From Candidatus Fermentithermobacillaceae bacterium (GTDB lineage Bacteria > Bacillota > Sulfobacillia > Fermentithermobacillales > DUSS01): a stretch of DNA of 64,000 bases. This document shows positions 1 to 8,889 of the stretch, piece by piece. The notes beneath the pieces were generated by a model that made no database searches, was not told where the DNA came from, and saw only the letters and a program-made list of their open reading frames with translations. The stretch spans positions 34,646-98,645 of the forward strand of contig DUSS01000009.1 of assembly GCA_012842495.1 (NCBI GenBank). The letters are read 5' to 3'. Position 1 is the first letter of the stretch. Every line of letters starts with the position of its first letter. The position numbers and the translations under genes are program-made.

Positions 1-1708
1 TTTCAAGGCCGTTGTCGCTCTTCCGCTCGACTTTCCGTATAACCGCTTTACTTACCCCCACCAGCGGTCGGGGATTCCCGGGTCCGAACGGTTCAAGCCT
101 CAAGAGAGAGGCAAGGTACTGGCCGCTGAGTTCGTCCGAAGACAGCCAGTCGTCCAGAGCGAGCTCGGGACGAAGAGTGGGGAGATCCAGGTGGTCTTCG
201 GCATACCTGCGGAAGTCCTCGAAGAAAGCTTCGACCTTCTCCGGGAGAACCGAAAAACCTCCTGCCTCCCTGTGTCCTCCCCAGGTTTCCAGGTGCTTCG
301 AACACGAAGAAAGACCCGACCACACGTCAAAGCCGGGAACTGCCCGTACAGAGCCCTTCAGGATACCGCTACCTCCCGCCAGCGCCACGGGCCGCCAGAA
401 CGCATCCCTGATCCTCGATGCCACCACGCCGATGACTCCGGGATGCCAGGAGGGAGACCATGCGCCAACCAGAGCTTCTCCGGCCGGGTCTCCCCGTTCT
501 TCGAGAATGGCCAGGCACTCTACGGCGATCTGTTCCTCGGTCGCCCTTCGCTCGGTGTTGAGTTCGTCAAGGAGCAATGCCAGGGACGTAGCTCCCGTCT
601 CGTCACTGGCGGTCAAAAGTTCGTAAGAAAACCGCGCTTCCTTCATCCGACCCGCCGCGTTCAATCTGGGAACCAGGCCGAACGTTACATCCCTTTCCAG
701 GTTCAGCTTCCCTCCGGAAAGCCCGGCGACCGCCGCCAGAGCGCGTATTCCGGCGCGAACCGGCCTTCTTAAGAGCTCGAGACCGACCTGGAGCCACCTG
801 CGATTTTGACCCAGAACGCTCACACCGTCGGCCGCAATGGAGAGCGTCACAAGGTCCAGCCAATCTCCCGCCTCCGCGCTCATCCCGGCCTGGCCGGGAA
901 TCTTCACCTCGCCAGCTAACCCAGTCTCCGCGTGGGCCCCCACCTCCGCCAGCAGGCGATGGGCGACGAGGTAAGCTACCCCTGCTCCGGATAGGTTCTC
1001 AAGACCCGAGTTCGACCACTCGGACATCTGGGGATCGACCAGGGCGACCGCCAGCGGCAGAGTCTGGCCTGGGATGTGGTGATCCGTGACTATGACGTCC
1101 AGCCCGAGCTCCGCCGCTTGCCGGAAACCGGAGCCCCCCGCTATGCCGCAATCCACCGTTATGATTAAAGATGCACCCTGGCTCGCGAGAGCCCGGACCC
1201 CTTCTCTGTGAAAGCCGTATCCCTCCTTCAGCCGGGAAGGAAAGTACACGAAGACGGGGTGAATCCCGCAGCGTTCCAGGGCTTCCCTCATGATGACAGC
1301 TGAAGTGATGCCGTCCGTGTCATAATCGGCGTAAATCCCGACGGCTTCCCGGTTCTTTCTGGCGAGGAGCAACCGCTTGACGGCGTTCTGAAGTTGTTCT
1401 TCGGCCCTGCCGGGAAGATCCGGCATCAGGTCCGAGGGCTTGGTGGCCCGGAATAGCTCGGCTGCGCGCCGCAAGTCGCCTTGCACACGTCGCAGGGCCA
1501 CTCTGGCCGTCCCTTCGGGGATGCCGAGCTCCCGGGACAGTCTTGAAACTTTCGATGGATCAACCCTGGAAGGTGCTCTCCAGGTGAAATCCAGGCGAGG
1601 CGCCACCTTCCGCAAAACGCCGTTCAAAACGTTCGACCCATTTTTAGACAGCTTTTTCCTCGAGTCCGTATCCGCGTTATTCCCTTTCCCCTCGAGATTC
1701 CCTTTCAC
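1..1708 (-). CDS. recJ: Single-stranded-DNA-specific exonuclease RecJ (3' end beyond window)
   Basis: RecJ degrades single-stranded DNA 5'->3' in recombination and mismatch/base-excision repair. The minus-strand frame is open from about 1708 to the window edge, so the C-terminus is missing. Motif I DYDTDG is encoded near 1330, and TVDCGI followed by GLDVIVTDHH near 1090-1170; these are the DHH-family metal-binding motifs. I chose the GTG at 1708, which follows AAGGA by ten bases; an in-frame ATG at 1732 lacks a ribosome site. Either start lies inside the end of the upstream lapA-like gene, so the two are probably translationally coupled. Family assignment is certain; the start is not. Confidence 0.93.
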   Translation of the reverse strand, partial: MKGNLEGKGNNADTDSRKKLSKNGSNVLNGVLRKVAPRLDFTWRAPSRVDPSKVSRLSRELGIPEGTARVALRRVQGDLRRAAELFRATKPSDLMPDLPGRAEEQLQNAVKRLLLARKNREAVGIYADYDTDGITSAVIMREALERCGIHPVFVYFPSRLKEGYGFHREGVRALASQGASLIITVDCGIAGGSGFRQAAELGLDVIVTDHHIPGQTLPLAVALVDPQMSEWSNSGLENLSGAGVAYLVAHRLLAEVGAHAETGLAGEVKIPGQAGMSAEAGDWLDLVTLSIAADGVSVLGQNRRWLQVGLELLRRPVRAGIRALAAVAGLSGGKLNLERDVTFGLVPRLNAAGRMKEARFSYELLTASDETGATSLALLLDELNTERRATEEQIAVECLAILEERGDPAGEALVGAWSPSWHPGVIGVVASRIRDAFWRPVALAGGSGILKGSVRAVPGFDVWSGLSSCSKHLETWGGHREAGGFSVLPEKVEAFFEDFRRYAEDHLDLPTLRPELALDDWLSSDELSGQYLASLLRLEPFGPGNPRPLVGVSKAVIRKVERKSDNGLE

Positions 1709-2051
1709 GTTCTGCCGGTCCTTGCCAATCATAGGTTTTGATCTTCTGCACCTCGTCCTCGAGTTCTTTGGCTCTTTCCATTTCGGCCACGAGCTTCGTT
1801 TCGAGCTCATGCACTCTCCGCTTCAGTCCCAAACTCTTCACCCAGGTCCACGTGGCTCCTACCAGCACCCCTGTGCATACAGCTACCAAGACGACGAGGG
1901 CCAGGTTCAGCTGGACGGACCAGATGAGGAAACTTAACTGTACCATTCCCGCATTTTGAACAGCGAAAACCACTACTAGGACGAGAAGAGCTATCACAAC
2001 GAACAACACGAGCCTCACCTCGTTAGTCCTTTTCGTCCTGGAACGGGCCAT
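1677..2051 (-). CDS. LapA-family (DUF1049) membrane protein
   Basis: A 124-residue protein with two closely spaced membrane segments (about residues 13-30 and 42-68), the layout of LapA/DUF1049 inner-membrane proteins. A charged, probably coiled-coil tail from about residue 77 (KRRVHELETKLVAEMERAKE) faces the cytoplasm by inference. In proteobacteria LapA works with LapB in lipopolysaccharide assembly; the role in Gram-positives is unknown. It lies directly upstream of recJ and overlaps its start by 32 bases, a common arrangement in Clostridia. Confidence 0.8.
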   Translation of the reverse strand: MARSRTKRTNEVRLVLFVVIALLVLVVVFAVQNAGMVQLSFLIWSVQLNLALVVLVAVCTGVLVGATWTWVKSLGLKRRVHELETKLVAEMERAKELEDEVQKIKTYDWQGPAERERESRGERE

Positions 2052-2147
2052 ACCCTTCGTCCGTAGCTTGCCGGAGATTGGGAACCGCGGACCGTCCCGG
2101 GTCTTAGCGCTCTCCCGTCGACGAGCTCAAAGGGGATTGCCGGACCC

Positions 2148-3656
2148 TCACGAAACCGCCGGGTCACCTCTGATAAGCGCCATCTCCGCCATGAGAGCAT
2201 ATTCCAGTCTCATCTTCATGATCTCGCAACCCAACCGGTACGGTTTTGAGATATCTCCGTTAGACTCGTAGGCACTGGCATGACAACCTCCGCCGCAGTA
2301 AAAGCGAGCCCAGCACGACGCGCATACATTCTTGGAGTACACGTGAGTCCCGGCGAAACGCTTTCGGAGTTCATCGCCATTTGCCGGGTCGATGCCGGAA
2401 AACACGTCGCCCATCTTGAACTCCGCCTGTCCGGCGAAGCGGTGGCAGGGATAAAGGTCACCGGAAGGCGCCACGGCGAAGTATTCCACCCCGGCACCGC
2501 AGCCGGTCAGGCGCTTGTACACGCAGGGACCGCCGTCCGAAGGCACGATGAAGTGGTAGAAAGAAAACCCGCGACCCGTTCGGGCAGAGCGCACGTAGAA
2601 CTCAAAAAGCTTTTCGTACTCTTCCCGGAGCTGCTCGAGATCCTCCTCACGAATGGCATAAGGGGCTTCTTGTCCCGCTATCACCGGTTCCATGGAGATC
2701 TTCTCGAATCCCAGATTCACCAAGTGCTCAACGTCGGCGGCAAAATCCAGCGACTGGCGGGTAAAGGTTCCGCGAACCCAGTAGTCGTCAAATCGCAGTT
2801 CGCGTCCTTCTCGTCCGCTGGCCGCCATCGACCCCTTCGCGGTTTGGGCCGGGAAATCCATCCCGTGCGCGGGCGCGCTACCGGTCTCACCGAGCACGTA
2901 CCTGCGGTACTTAGGCAGAACCGCGTCGTAGGTGCCGCGCCCATCGGGAAACACCCGCATTCCGTCGTGGACCTCGGGCCTCCCGTCCATGCTCAAGATG
3001 ACCGATACATGGTGGTCTAGCAGGAACCGGACGATTTCATCGTCGAGGAGGACGCCGTTGGTGGTTAGCGTGAACTTAATGGTCTTTCCCTCGGCTTGAG
3101 CCTTCTTCTCTCCGTAAAGGATTGCATCTTTAACGACGTCGAAGACTAAAAGCGGCTCGCCTCCGAAGAAGTCTACCTCGCAGCGGGAGCGCTTTCCCAA
3201 CCCGGCGAAGAGGAAATCCAGACTCCGCCGGGCCACCTCCGGGGACATCTTAGAGCGATCAACGCGCCCGCCTTTGGCAAAGCAGTACCTGCAACGAAGA
3301 TTACAGTCATTGGTGACGAGCAGGCACAGCGCCTTGACGTGGTCGGGTTCGGGGGGAACGTAGCTTGAGCCGACCGGGTCTGGCCTGGCAAACCTCCCGG
3401 TGCGCCGGAGTTCCTCCAGCTCAGAGATAGCTTCTTCAATCTCGCCGGTCTCGTACCTCGGCGACAGGGCGGATAGCGCTTCCTCGTGGTTAGTACCATC
3501 ATATACGTCCAGAAGGTCCCAGGTTATCTCATCTAGGCTGTAGAGGGACCCGGTGTTCACGTCCAGGAGCGCCCGAAGACCCCCGGCCCTGAACTTATGC
3601 CAGTCCTTTTTCGAAAAAGCGGTCCCGGCCCGGGATCCCGGAAGTTGCGTGCCCAT
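2148..3656 (-). CDS. scfB: SCIFF-peptide radical SAM maturase (thioether-forming)
   Basis: A 502-residue radical SAM/SPASM enzyme that installs thioether cross-links in the six-cysteine SCIFF peptide encoded just upstream. The N-terminal 100 residues resemble a peptide-recognition domain. The radical SAM cluster motif CNLRCRYCFAKGG has Cys118, Cys122 and Cys125, and FFGGEPLL follows. The C-terminal SPASM region holds the clustered cysteines for auxiliary iron-sulfur clusters, including CGAGVEYFAVAPSGDLYPCH and CASCWARFYCGGGCH. The ATG at 3656 follows GGAGAAGG. It starts 18 bases after scfA, in an operon. Known family: clostridial ScfA/ScfB ranthipeptide pair. Confidence 0.94.
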   Translation of the reverse strand: MGTQLPGSRAGTAFSKKDWHKFRAGGLRALLDVNTGSLYSLDEITWDLLDVYDGTNHEEALSALSPRYETGEIEEAISELEELRRTGRFARPDPVGSSYVPPEPDHVKALCLLVTNDCNLRCRYCFAKGGRVDRSKMSPEVARRSLDFLFAGLGKRSRCEVDFFGGEPLLVFDVVKDAILYGEKKAQAEGKTIKFTLTTNGVLLDDEIVRFLLDHHVSVILSMDGRPEVHDGMRVFPDGRGTYDAVLPKYRRYVLGETGSAPAHGMDFPAQTAKGSMAASGREGRELRFDDYWVRGTFTRQSLDFAADVEHLVNLGFEKISMEPVIAGQEAPYAIREEDLEQLREEYEKLFEFYVRSARTGRGFSFYHFIVPSDGGPCVYKRLTGCGAGVEYFAVAPSGDLYPCHRFAGQAEFKMGDVFSGIDPANGDELRKRFAGTHVYSKNVCASCWARFYCGGGCHASAYESNGDISKPYRLGCEIMKMRLEYALMAEMALIRGDPAVS

Positions 3657-3674
3657 CGTGACCTTCTCCGGCCT

Positions 3675-3830
3675 CTATTTTCCTCGCGAAGTGGTCTTGT
3701 TCACGCACTTCTGGTTGGATACGGTGCACGAAGTTTTGCAGGCCGATTGGCAGGACGCCTGGCACTCACCGCATCCCCTGTTTTCGATTCCATCGAGTTC
3801 TCCCTTAACCACTAGCTGGATGTGCTTCAT
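3675..3830 (-). CDS. scfA: Six-cysteine SCIFF ranthipeptide precursor
   Basis: A 51-residue peptide starting MKHIQLV with six cysteines (20, 23, 27, 31, 35 and 42) in the conserved SCIFF pattern CGECQASCQSACKTSC. It is the substrate of the adjacent maturase ScfB. The ATG at 3830 is preceded by GAAAGGGG at good spacing; an upstream in-frame start at 3869 would add 13 residues not seen in the family. The product is thought to act as a small ranthipeptide in clostridia, with proposed roles in population-density responses. Confidence 0.93.
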   Translation of the reverse strand: MKHIQLVVKGELDGIENRGCGECQASCQSACKTSCTVSNQKCVNKTTSRGK

Positions 3831-3914
3831 TTTAAAACCCCTTTCAATGCGCAGTCGGACAATACCCATGATAGCAGGAACGCGATGAAGCTTGAAGACC
3901 GTTCCGCGACGCCG

Positions 3915-4471
3915 CTAAACCGTCGCCGCGAGCTCCCTGAGCTCGGAGACCTGGAAGTCCGGCATAAACTCATCAGACAGCTCGGACATTTCCAGGAACG
4001 GTATCCATTCGAACCGGCATAACGCCGCTTTCATGCCCACGCTCTTGGGACCTGCCACATCCTCGAGGAACCTGTCGCCGACAAAAAGGGTCTCCTCTGG
4101 AGAAACTCCAGCCATATCCAGGGCTTCCCCGTAGATGGCCGGATGAGGCTTCCGCCAGCCGGTTTCGGAGCTGAGAACCCGGAAGTAGACCCTTTCGAGG
4201 ATCCCCGACTCGAGAAGATACCGGTCTATAATCTCCGGAGGTATGCTGGTATTGGACACGATGCCCAGGATATACCCCCGCTCAAGCCGTCTATCTTATT
4301 CTTGATGCTCGCTATGAAAAACTTGACCTCGACGTGCTTCCCGGAAACATGAAGAACCTTTTGAACCAGCTCCGCCGCCGCCTCGTCCAGAACTTCCTCC
4401 CTCCTCCTATCTCCAAACGGCATCCACAGAGTGCCTCCCAGGTCGAATAAAACCGCCTTGATACGAGGCAC
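3915..4471 (-). pseudogene. HAD-family phosphatase split by a -1 type frameshift
   Basis: Two overlapping frames together make one HAD hydrolase. The upstream frame (GTG at 4471) carries motif I, KAVLFDLGGTLW. The downstream frame carries motif II (IVSNTS), motif III Lys (GWRKPHPAIY) and motif IV (LFVGDRFLEDVAG). They join around 4265-4290, where the reading must slip back one base (or one base has been lost): the first frame drifts into non-homologous residues and stops at 4226. Each half fits the family well, so the gene is either recently broken, rescued by programmed frameshifting, or the victim of a sequencing error. A plausible class is the YqeG/phosphoglycolate-phosphatase-like HADs. 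Confidence 0.8.
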
Positions 4472-4836
4472 GGTTGAACCCCGGTCATTCAGGATCACCT
4501 GCCGGTTTAGCCACACGATTTCCCAGCCGACGTTGTCATCTTTAACTTCAACGTGACAACGGCTGATGCCTTGAAGATCCTGACTGGATGACACCAAGCC
4601 CAAGACCCACACACGGCTGAGGAGGTCCGAATCTCACGGGCGGCGAAATCGTGAGCTGCAGGAAATTCCTTGGACCCTTAATTGCTGGAAAAAACATATG
4701 ATCCTGCATACGAGAGTGGGGTATCACCCTAAACCTGCGACGGTACGGTTATGAAGTCGCCAGCAGTTGACGGCATTCGTTCGGCTTTCTTCACCAGGTC
4801 CGGAGGGGGTAGGGGTCGGGAAAGGAGCAGGAGAAC
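4472..4836. other. Intergenic region without a supported gene
   Basis: This 365-base gap separates the HAD remnant from a divergent methyltransferase. An open frame on the minus strand runs upstream of the HAD GTG to 4612, but its residues show no HAD similarity. A TTGGAC sequence near 4670 and a CATATG near 4696 could contribute to a plus-strand promoter, but the spacing is poor. Nothing else is supported. Confidence 0.4.
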
Positions 4837-5646
4837 ATGAGCCAGGTTGTAAGGGACTTCTACAATCGCAATCCTTCCTATGAGTGGGAAAGACTCTCGA
4901 GGCCGTATACTCACCTCGAGTACGTCACCACCATGCACCTTGTAGGGAAGTACTTCCCGAAGAGCGGCGCAGTAGTCGATATCGGGTCAGGCCCTGGAAG
5001 GTATTCTATAGAGATGCTGAAAAGGGGTTACAAAGTCACCCTGGTTGACCTGAGCGAAGCGCTCCTGGAGATAGCCGAGAGGGAAATCGCCGCCAGAGGC
5101 TTGCGTGCTGAAGGAATCTTTCGGGGAGACGCCTGCAATCTCGGTTTTCTGGACGACGCTCAGTTTGACGCGGCCTTCTTGATGGGCCCCATGTACCATC
5201 TCATTCGGCGAGAGGACAGGATGAAGGCCCTGGGTGAGCTTCGCCGGGTAATGAAGCCTGGTGGCGTGGCGGTGGTGGCCTATCTGAATTCCTGGGGAAT
5301 ACTGAGGTCGCTTCTGACAGAGAATCCGACGTACTACGAAAGCAAGGAAATGATCTTTGCGCTTACCCGGGAATTCATCAACAAGAGCCGTCCGGGGGGA
5401 GGTTTTACCGAGGCGTACTTCACGATTCCCCCAGAGGCCACCGCAGAATTGCAGGAAGCAGCCTTCATTATCCTGAGCTATGCTGGCGCAGAAAGCTACG
5501 CCTCAGGATGCATCGAACCGTTGGCCAGAATGAGCCAGGAAAATCCGGTCGCTTACGAGAACGTCCTCGAGACTGCGTCGGCGCTTTCCGAGGAGCCTCC
5601 CTGGCGCGATTCCACGGAGCACGTCCATTTTGTCGTGAGGAAATGA
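4837..5646 (+). CDS. Class I SAM-dependent methyltransferase
   Basis: A 269-residue protein with a Rossmann-fold methyltransferase core. Motif I VVDIGSGPGRYS lies at residues 46-57, the acidic ribose-binding residue in VTLVDLSEALLEIA near 69, and a motif IV-like segment DAAFLMGPMYHL near 112. The loop VMKPGGVAVVAYLN is typical of the family. The substrate cannot be told from sequence. The ATG follows GGAAAGGAGCAGGAGAAC, giving a good ribosome site. It stands alone: the next plus-strand reading frame is a decayed glmL. Confidence 0.85.
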   Translation: MSQVVRDFYNRNPSYEWERLSRPYTHLEYVTTMHLVGKYFPKSGAVVDIGSGPGRYSIEMLKRGYKVTLVDLSEALLEIAEREIAARGLRAEGIFRGDACNLGFLDDAQFDAAFLMGPMYHLIRREDRMKALGELRRVMKPGGVAVVAYLNSWGILRSLLTENPTYYESKEMIFALTREFINKSRPGGGFTEAYFTIPPEATAELQEAAFIILSYAGAESYASGCIEPLARMSQENPVAYENVLETASALSEEPPWRDSTEHVHFVVRK

Positions 5647-5683
5647 GATGTACTGAGGAACACAATCGGGGGAGGGATCTCCC

Positions 5684-6368
5684 TTGTCTCAGTCCTATAT
5701 CATCACCGACGTGGGAAGCACCACCACCAGTGGTATACGCCGGAAACAAGGATGCCGCGCCGCTTGTCCGGGATACCCTGAGCGAAGGCTTCGACCTGAA
5801 GGTCGTGGAGAACCTCCGCCCCACTCTGGAGCGGGAGGTTCTGGAGCCTGCCAGGACTGCCATCCATGAACTCTTTATGTCTCACGTCATGGCTCATGCT
5901 CCGGGCTACGAAAAGCTAAGGTCATGGGTGGATGCTGACATCGTTCCCACCCCGGCAGCAGCAGGGCGCATGATCGAAGTCCTGGCCTACCGGCATAGGG
6001 CCAACCTTTTCGGAGTTGACATCGGAGGAGCAACCACGGATGTCTTCTCCGTCATAGACGGATCCTTCCACCGTTCCGTCAGCGCCAACCTGGGAATGAG
6101 CTATTCGGCAGGCAATGTCCTGATTGAAGCAGGTGTCGAAAACGTGTTACGCTGGCTTCCCTTTAAAGTTCCCTGGCACCAGGTTGCGGACAGGGTTTTC
6201 ACCAAGCTGATTAACCCGACCACTGTCCCCAGAACGTTTATGGACCTCCAGATAGAACAGGCTCTGGCCACGGAACTCATGCGCGAGCGAAAACCGCTGG
6301 TGGCCGATGGTATGCCTCCGGTTGACAAGCACGAGTGTGTAGGGGTCGCTTCTTATGTAGACCGCTGA
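5684..6368 (+). pseudogene. Decayed glmL/mutL (aminomutase-associated ATPase) remnant
   Basis: The start (TTG at 5684 after GGGGGAGGG) reads SQSYIITDVGSTTT, the N-terminal ASKHA phosphate-binding strand of GlmL/MutL proteins that accompany B12-dependent aminomutases. After about 14 codons the homology jumps, one frame over, to VVYAGNKDAAPLV and continues through ARTAIHELFM, PTPAAAGRMIEVLA and FGVDIGGATTDVFSV. Comparison with family order implies that roughly 140 residues are deleted. The 3' end is cut as well: similarity fades near QIEQALATELMRE (about 6285), where the sequence runs antisense into an ImmA fragment. No aminomutase gene is adjacent. Confidence 0.75.
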
Positions 6369-6545
6369 TACTTTGTCGGACATGGCAACATGTCCGACTA
6401 AGATATTCTCCCGGCTGAGGAGCCTTTCAAAGGCCTGCTCAGTGACAGGTTCAACGACCGATCTGAGAATTCCCTGGGAAACCAGCCTTTCTCTGCAGTT
6501 GGCTGCAAGTTCGAGTCCGCGATGCAGAGGAATCTTGTTCGTCAT
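6147..6545 (-). pseudogene. ImmA/IrrE-type metallopeptidase, truncated at HExxH
   Basis: Begins with an ATG overlapping the stop of the XRE regulator by four bases, the usual immR-immA arrangement of mobile elements. The sequence resembles the COG2856 peptidase up to QRFSLAHEFRG, where the zinc motif should read HExxH plus more protein. Here the second histidine is missing and the rest of the frame is antisense to the glmL remnant. The family's catalytic domain is therefore interrupted by a recombination junction at about 6270-6290, and the product cannot be an active peptidase. Confidence 0.65.
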
Positions 6546-6880
6546 GAATTCACCTCTGACTGAAGGGACTTCATAACCCAGTAGTCAGATAACACGCGTC
6601 TTGCCCAGTAGATGACTTCTCGGTCATGATCTGTTAGCTGTCGACTCCTAAACGCAACCTTGATCTCCGGCGCATTCGGGTCCAGGAACCAGGCGATATT
6701 CAGCCCATAATAGTCCGCAAGCCTTCCGAGGTAAAAAGTCGATGGGGTCCGAGCGCCCGACTCCCAGTAGGAGAGCAGCTCTCGAGAAATCCCCGTATCC
6801 CTTGACACTTCGTCTTGCGTCTTGCCTATGGACCGGCGAGCGCTTCTCAACCTTTGACCCAGGAATGCCATCCGCTCCAT
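6542..6880 (-). CDS. XRE-family HTH transcriptional regulator
   Basis: A 112-residue DNA-binding protein whose N-terminal 65 residues form a Cro/CI-type helix-turn-helix: LGQRLRSARRSIGKTQDEVS, then TGISRELLSYWESGARTPS. The remaining 45 residues are helical with no recognised domain. Coupled to an ImmA-like remnant, it is probably the regulator of a lost or decayed mobile element, analogous to ImmR. An inverted repeat 28-63 bases upstream is a likely autoregulatory operator. Confidence 0.85.
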   Translation of the reverse strand: MERMAFLGQRLRSARRSIGKTQDEVSRDTGISRELLSYWESGARTPSTFYLGRLADYYGLNIAWFLDPNAPEIKVAFRSRQLTDHDREVIYWARRVLSDYWVMKSLQSEVNS

Positions 6881-6907
6881 CGGCGTTTCCCTCCACGGTT
6901 GACGTTT

Positions 6908-6943
6908 TGTTACACTATGATATCACTGGAGACGAATGTAACA
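6908..6943. promoter_or_regulatory. Inverted-repeat operator candidate upstream of XRE gene
   Basis: TGTTACA (6908-6914) and TGTAACA (6937-6943) form perfect seven-base inverted arms 22 bases apart, just upstream of the divergent end of the XRE regulator. Position and form fit binding of an HTH dimer pair to its own promoter. This is inference from symmetry only. Confidence 0.45.
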
Positions 6944-7033
6944 CCTTCACCCGGGTTAAGATCGACCGTATGCTCGCCCATCCGGCGGTCCAATCGCGCT
7001 CCACGAGGAAAGCTCGGGAAAAAGGACGCCCTC

Positions 7034-7882
7034 TCACACACGGAAGTTAATCCCATAGAACACCCTCACGAGGTACTCCCTCAGCCTGTCCGGAACGAAC
7101 CTGGCCACGAAGGGAATCAACGTATACCCAAAAGCCCCGCAGGGATTCCTCCCGGGCGGATTGGGGTCCCTTATGATTTGGAGGATTTTCCCGGCAACGA
7201 CCGACGGAGGCGGAGATTCCCTCAGCCTTTTGTCTATCGACTTCCAGCTGGTCTCGAGCCAGGACCTGTATGGCGAGTTCTCGCGCTGCCCGAAGCGCGT
7301 CGCATTGTTGAAATTGGTGTTTATGTATGAAGGCGCGATGGCGACCACCTTGACGCCGAACGGGCGGAGCTCTTGACGAAGACCCTCCGTGAACGCCTCT
7401 ATCGCGCGTTTCGAGGCGCCGTAATGCACCTGAAACGGAACCACGATCGTACTCGCCAGAGAACTCACGTTGATGACCAGGCCGGAGCGTCGTTCCCGCA
7501 TGGCCGGCACGACCTCCTGGATAACCCTGATCGCCCCGAAGACATTGGTTTCGAACTCGGCCTTCACGAGCTCTACCGCTACTTCTTCGATAGGGCCGTA
7601 GATGCCGAAACCCGCGTTGTTGATGAGAACGTCGATCCTGCCGGCTTCCTCGATCACCTGCGCCACGCCCCGCCTCACCGAGTCCGAATCGGTCACGTCC
7701 ATCCGGACGAATCTCACGGACTGCCGGAGATCATCCGGGAGCTCCCGCAGCTTTCCCAGGTCCCTCGTGGTACCCCAAACGCGGTACCCCTCCCGGGATA
7801 GGAGGCTGGCAGTCGCTGCCCCTATTCCCGAGGAAGCCCCCGTGATAAGAACGTTCTGCCTCTGGTTGTGCCCCTGCGACAT
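7034..7882 (-). CDS. Short-chain dehydrogenase/reductase
   Basis: A 282-residue classical SDR oxidoreductase. The nucleotide-binding TGASSGIG lies at residues 14-21, NNAG near 89, the catalytic Ser in VINVSSLAS near 140, and YGASK (Tyr and Lys) near 154-158. The C-terminal extension (about residues 230-282, hydrophobic) is longer than in minimal SDRs and may associate with membrane or a substrate tunnel. The substrate is unknown. It sits 22 bases downstream of the PEP-utilising-enzyme remnant on the same strand. Confidence 0.87.
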   Translation of the reverse strand: MSQGHNQRQNVLITGASSGIGAATASLLSREGYRVWGTTRDLGKLRELPDDLRQSVRFVRMDVTDSDSVRRGVAQVIEEAGRIDVLINNAGFGIYGPIEEVAVELVKAEFETNVFGAIRVIQEVVPAMRERRSGLVINVSSLASTIVVPFQVHYGASKRAIEAFTEGLRQELRPFGVKVVAIAPSYINTNFNNATRFGQRENSPYRSWLETSWKSIDKRLRESPPPSVVAGKILQIIRDPNPPGRNPCGAFGYTLIPFVARFVPDRLREYLVRVFYGINFRV

Positions 7883-7903
7883 CCCGTCTCATCCTCCAAC
7901 CCG

Positions 7904-8889
7904 TCAGGATTCGCGCACCGCATCTTCAGCCCTCTGTATGACCTCGACCGTGCCCCGGCTGCCGTCCACCAGCAGCAGGTCGCCCGTGCGTATCTTCGAT
8001 GTAGCTCCCTCCACCTGAAGGACCGCCGGTATCCCATACTCCCTGGCCACGACAGCGCTGTGCGACAGAAGTCCCCCTTCTTCCAGGACGATCGCGCAGG
8101 CTACGCTGAAAAGGGGAGTCCAGCCCGGGTTCGCGAACGGTGCCACGAGGACCTCGCCTTTTTTGAGTTCGGCAGCCTCCTCCAGAGAACGGACCACCCG
8201 GGCCCGCCCCGTCGCCGAACCTCCCGAACAGCCCATCCCCATGTAGACCGCAACGGACTCGATGCCGGAGACCTCCCCAGCGGGCTGGGCCTCGCTCTGA
8301 TCAAGATAAACCCTAGCGTGCACCTCCGGACTCCCGTCTTTCCTCCGCGATGAAGATGTTCTGCCCGGCAATATCCTTGCCCTGCCCGGCATTATGACTG
8401 CCGGGGGAACGAAGTTTCTGTACATGACCGGGATCCTACGCCTGTACCTCACCCTCTGCCGCACCACCGCGTGATCCAGCGTACCGTCCAGAAGGCCCAG
8501 GACCTCATCCCGGGAAAGCCAGAATATGTCGTCCTCCCCGTCGAGCACCCCAGCCTTCGCCCACCTTATGCCCTGCTCCTTCAGGAATCTGCGTGTGTGA
8601 TACCGTGCTCTGCTGAGGTAGACTCGGGTTTCCTCCCGCCACCAGGCAAGGCGTCTGACAAGATCCAGGTTCGACTTGAACCGTCTCCATATAAAAGGGA
8701 ACAGGAATTTCCCCGAGCTTTCTTTCAACGCCTCCTCCGTCCGCCTTTCTTCTTCCTCCCTCACTTTCTCTTGCCGGGCCAGCTGTTGCCTGGGGTCCAG
8801 GCTTAGCTCTCCGAGAGGCAAGCCTTAAGCATGGAAAGAGGCAACGCGGGGTCTTCGCCCCACCTTGGAACCGAGAGGTCTTCGTCGAT
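7904..8889 (-). pseudogene. C-terminal part of a PEP-utilising (PpsA/rifampin phosphotransferase-like) enzyme
   Basis: The 305-residue frame (from 8821) ends in a phosphohistidine-type swivelling domain with GCSGGSATGRARVV and the active-site-like EEGGLLSHSAVVAREYGIPA. Upstream, in the frame of 8803-8889, DEDLSVPRWGEDPALPLSML also resembles the middle of such enzymes, so a frameshift near 8803-8821 separates two pieces of one gene. The ATP-grasp N-terminus is gone, replaced by an IS256-type transposase start. The swivelling domain alone cannot carry out the full phosphotransfer. Confidence 0.7.

Noticed and set aside
191..772. 193-codon plus-strand frame
   Set aside because: Antisense to recJ, which is open through this region in its own frame and carries DHH motifs.
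2280..3020. 246-codon plus-strand open frame
   Set aside because: It is antisense to the SPASM/radical SAM part of scfB, whose motifs are unambiguous; no ribosome site or recognisable domain.
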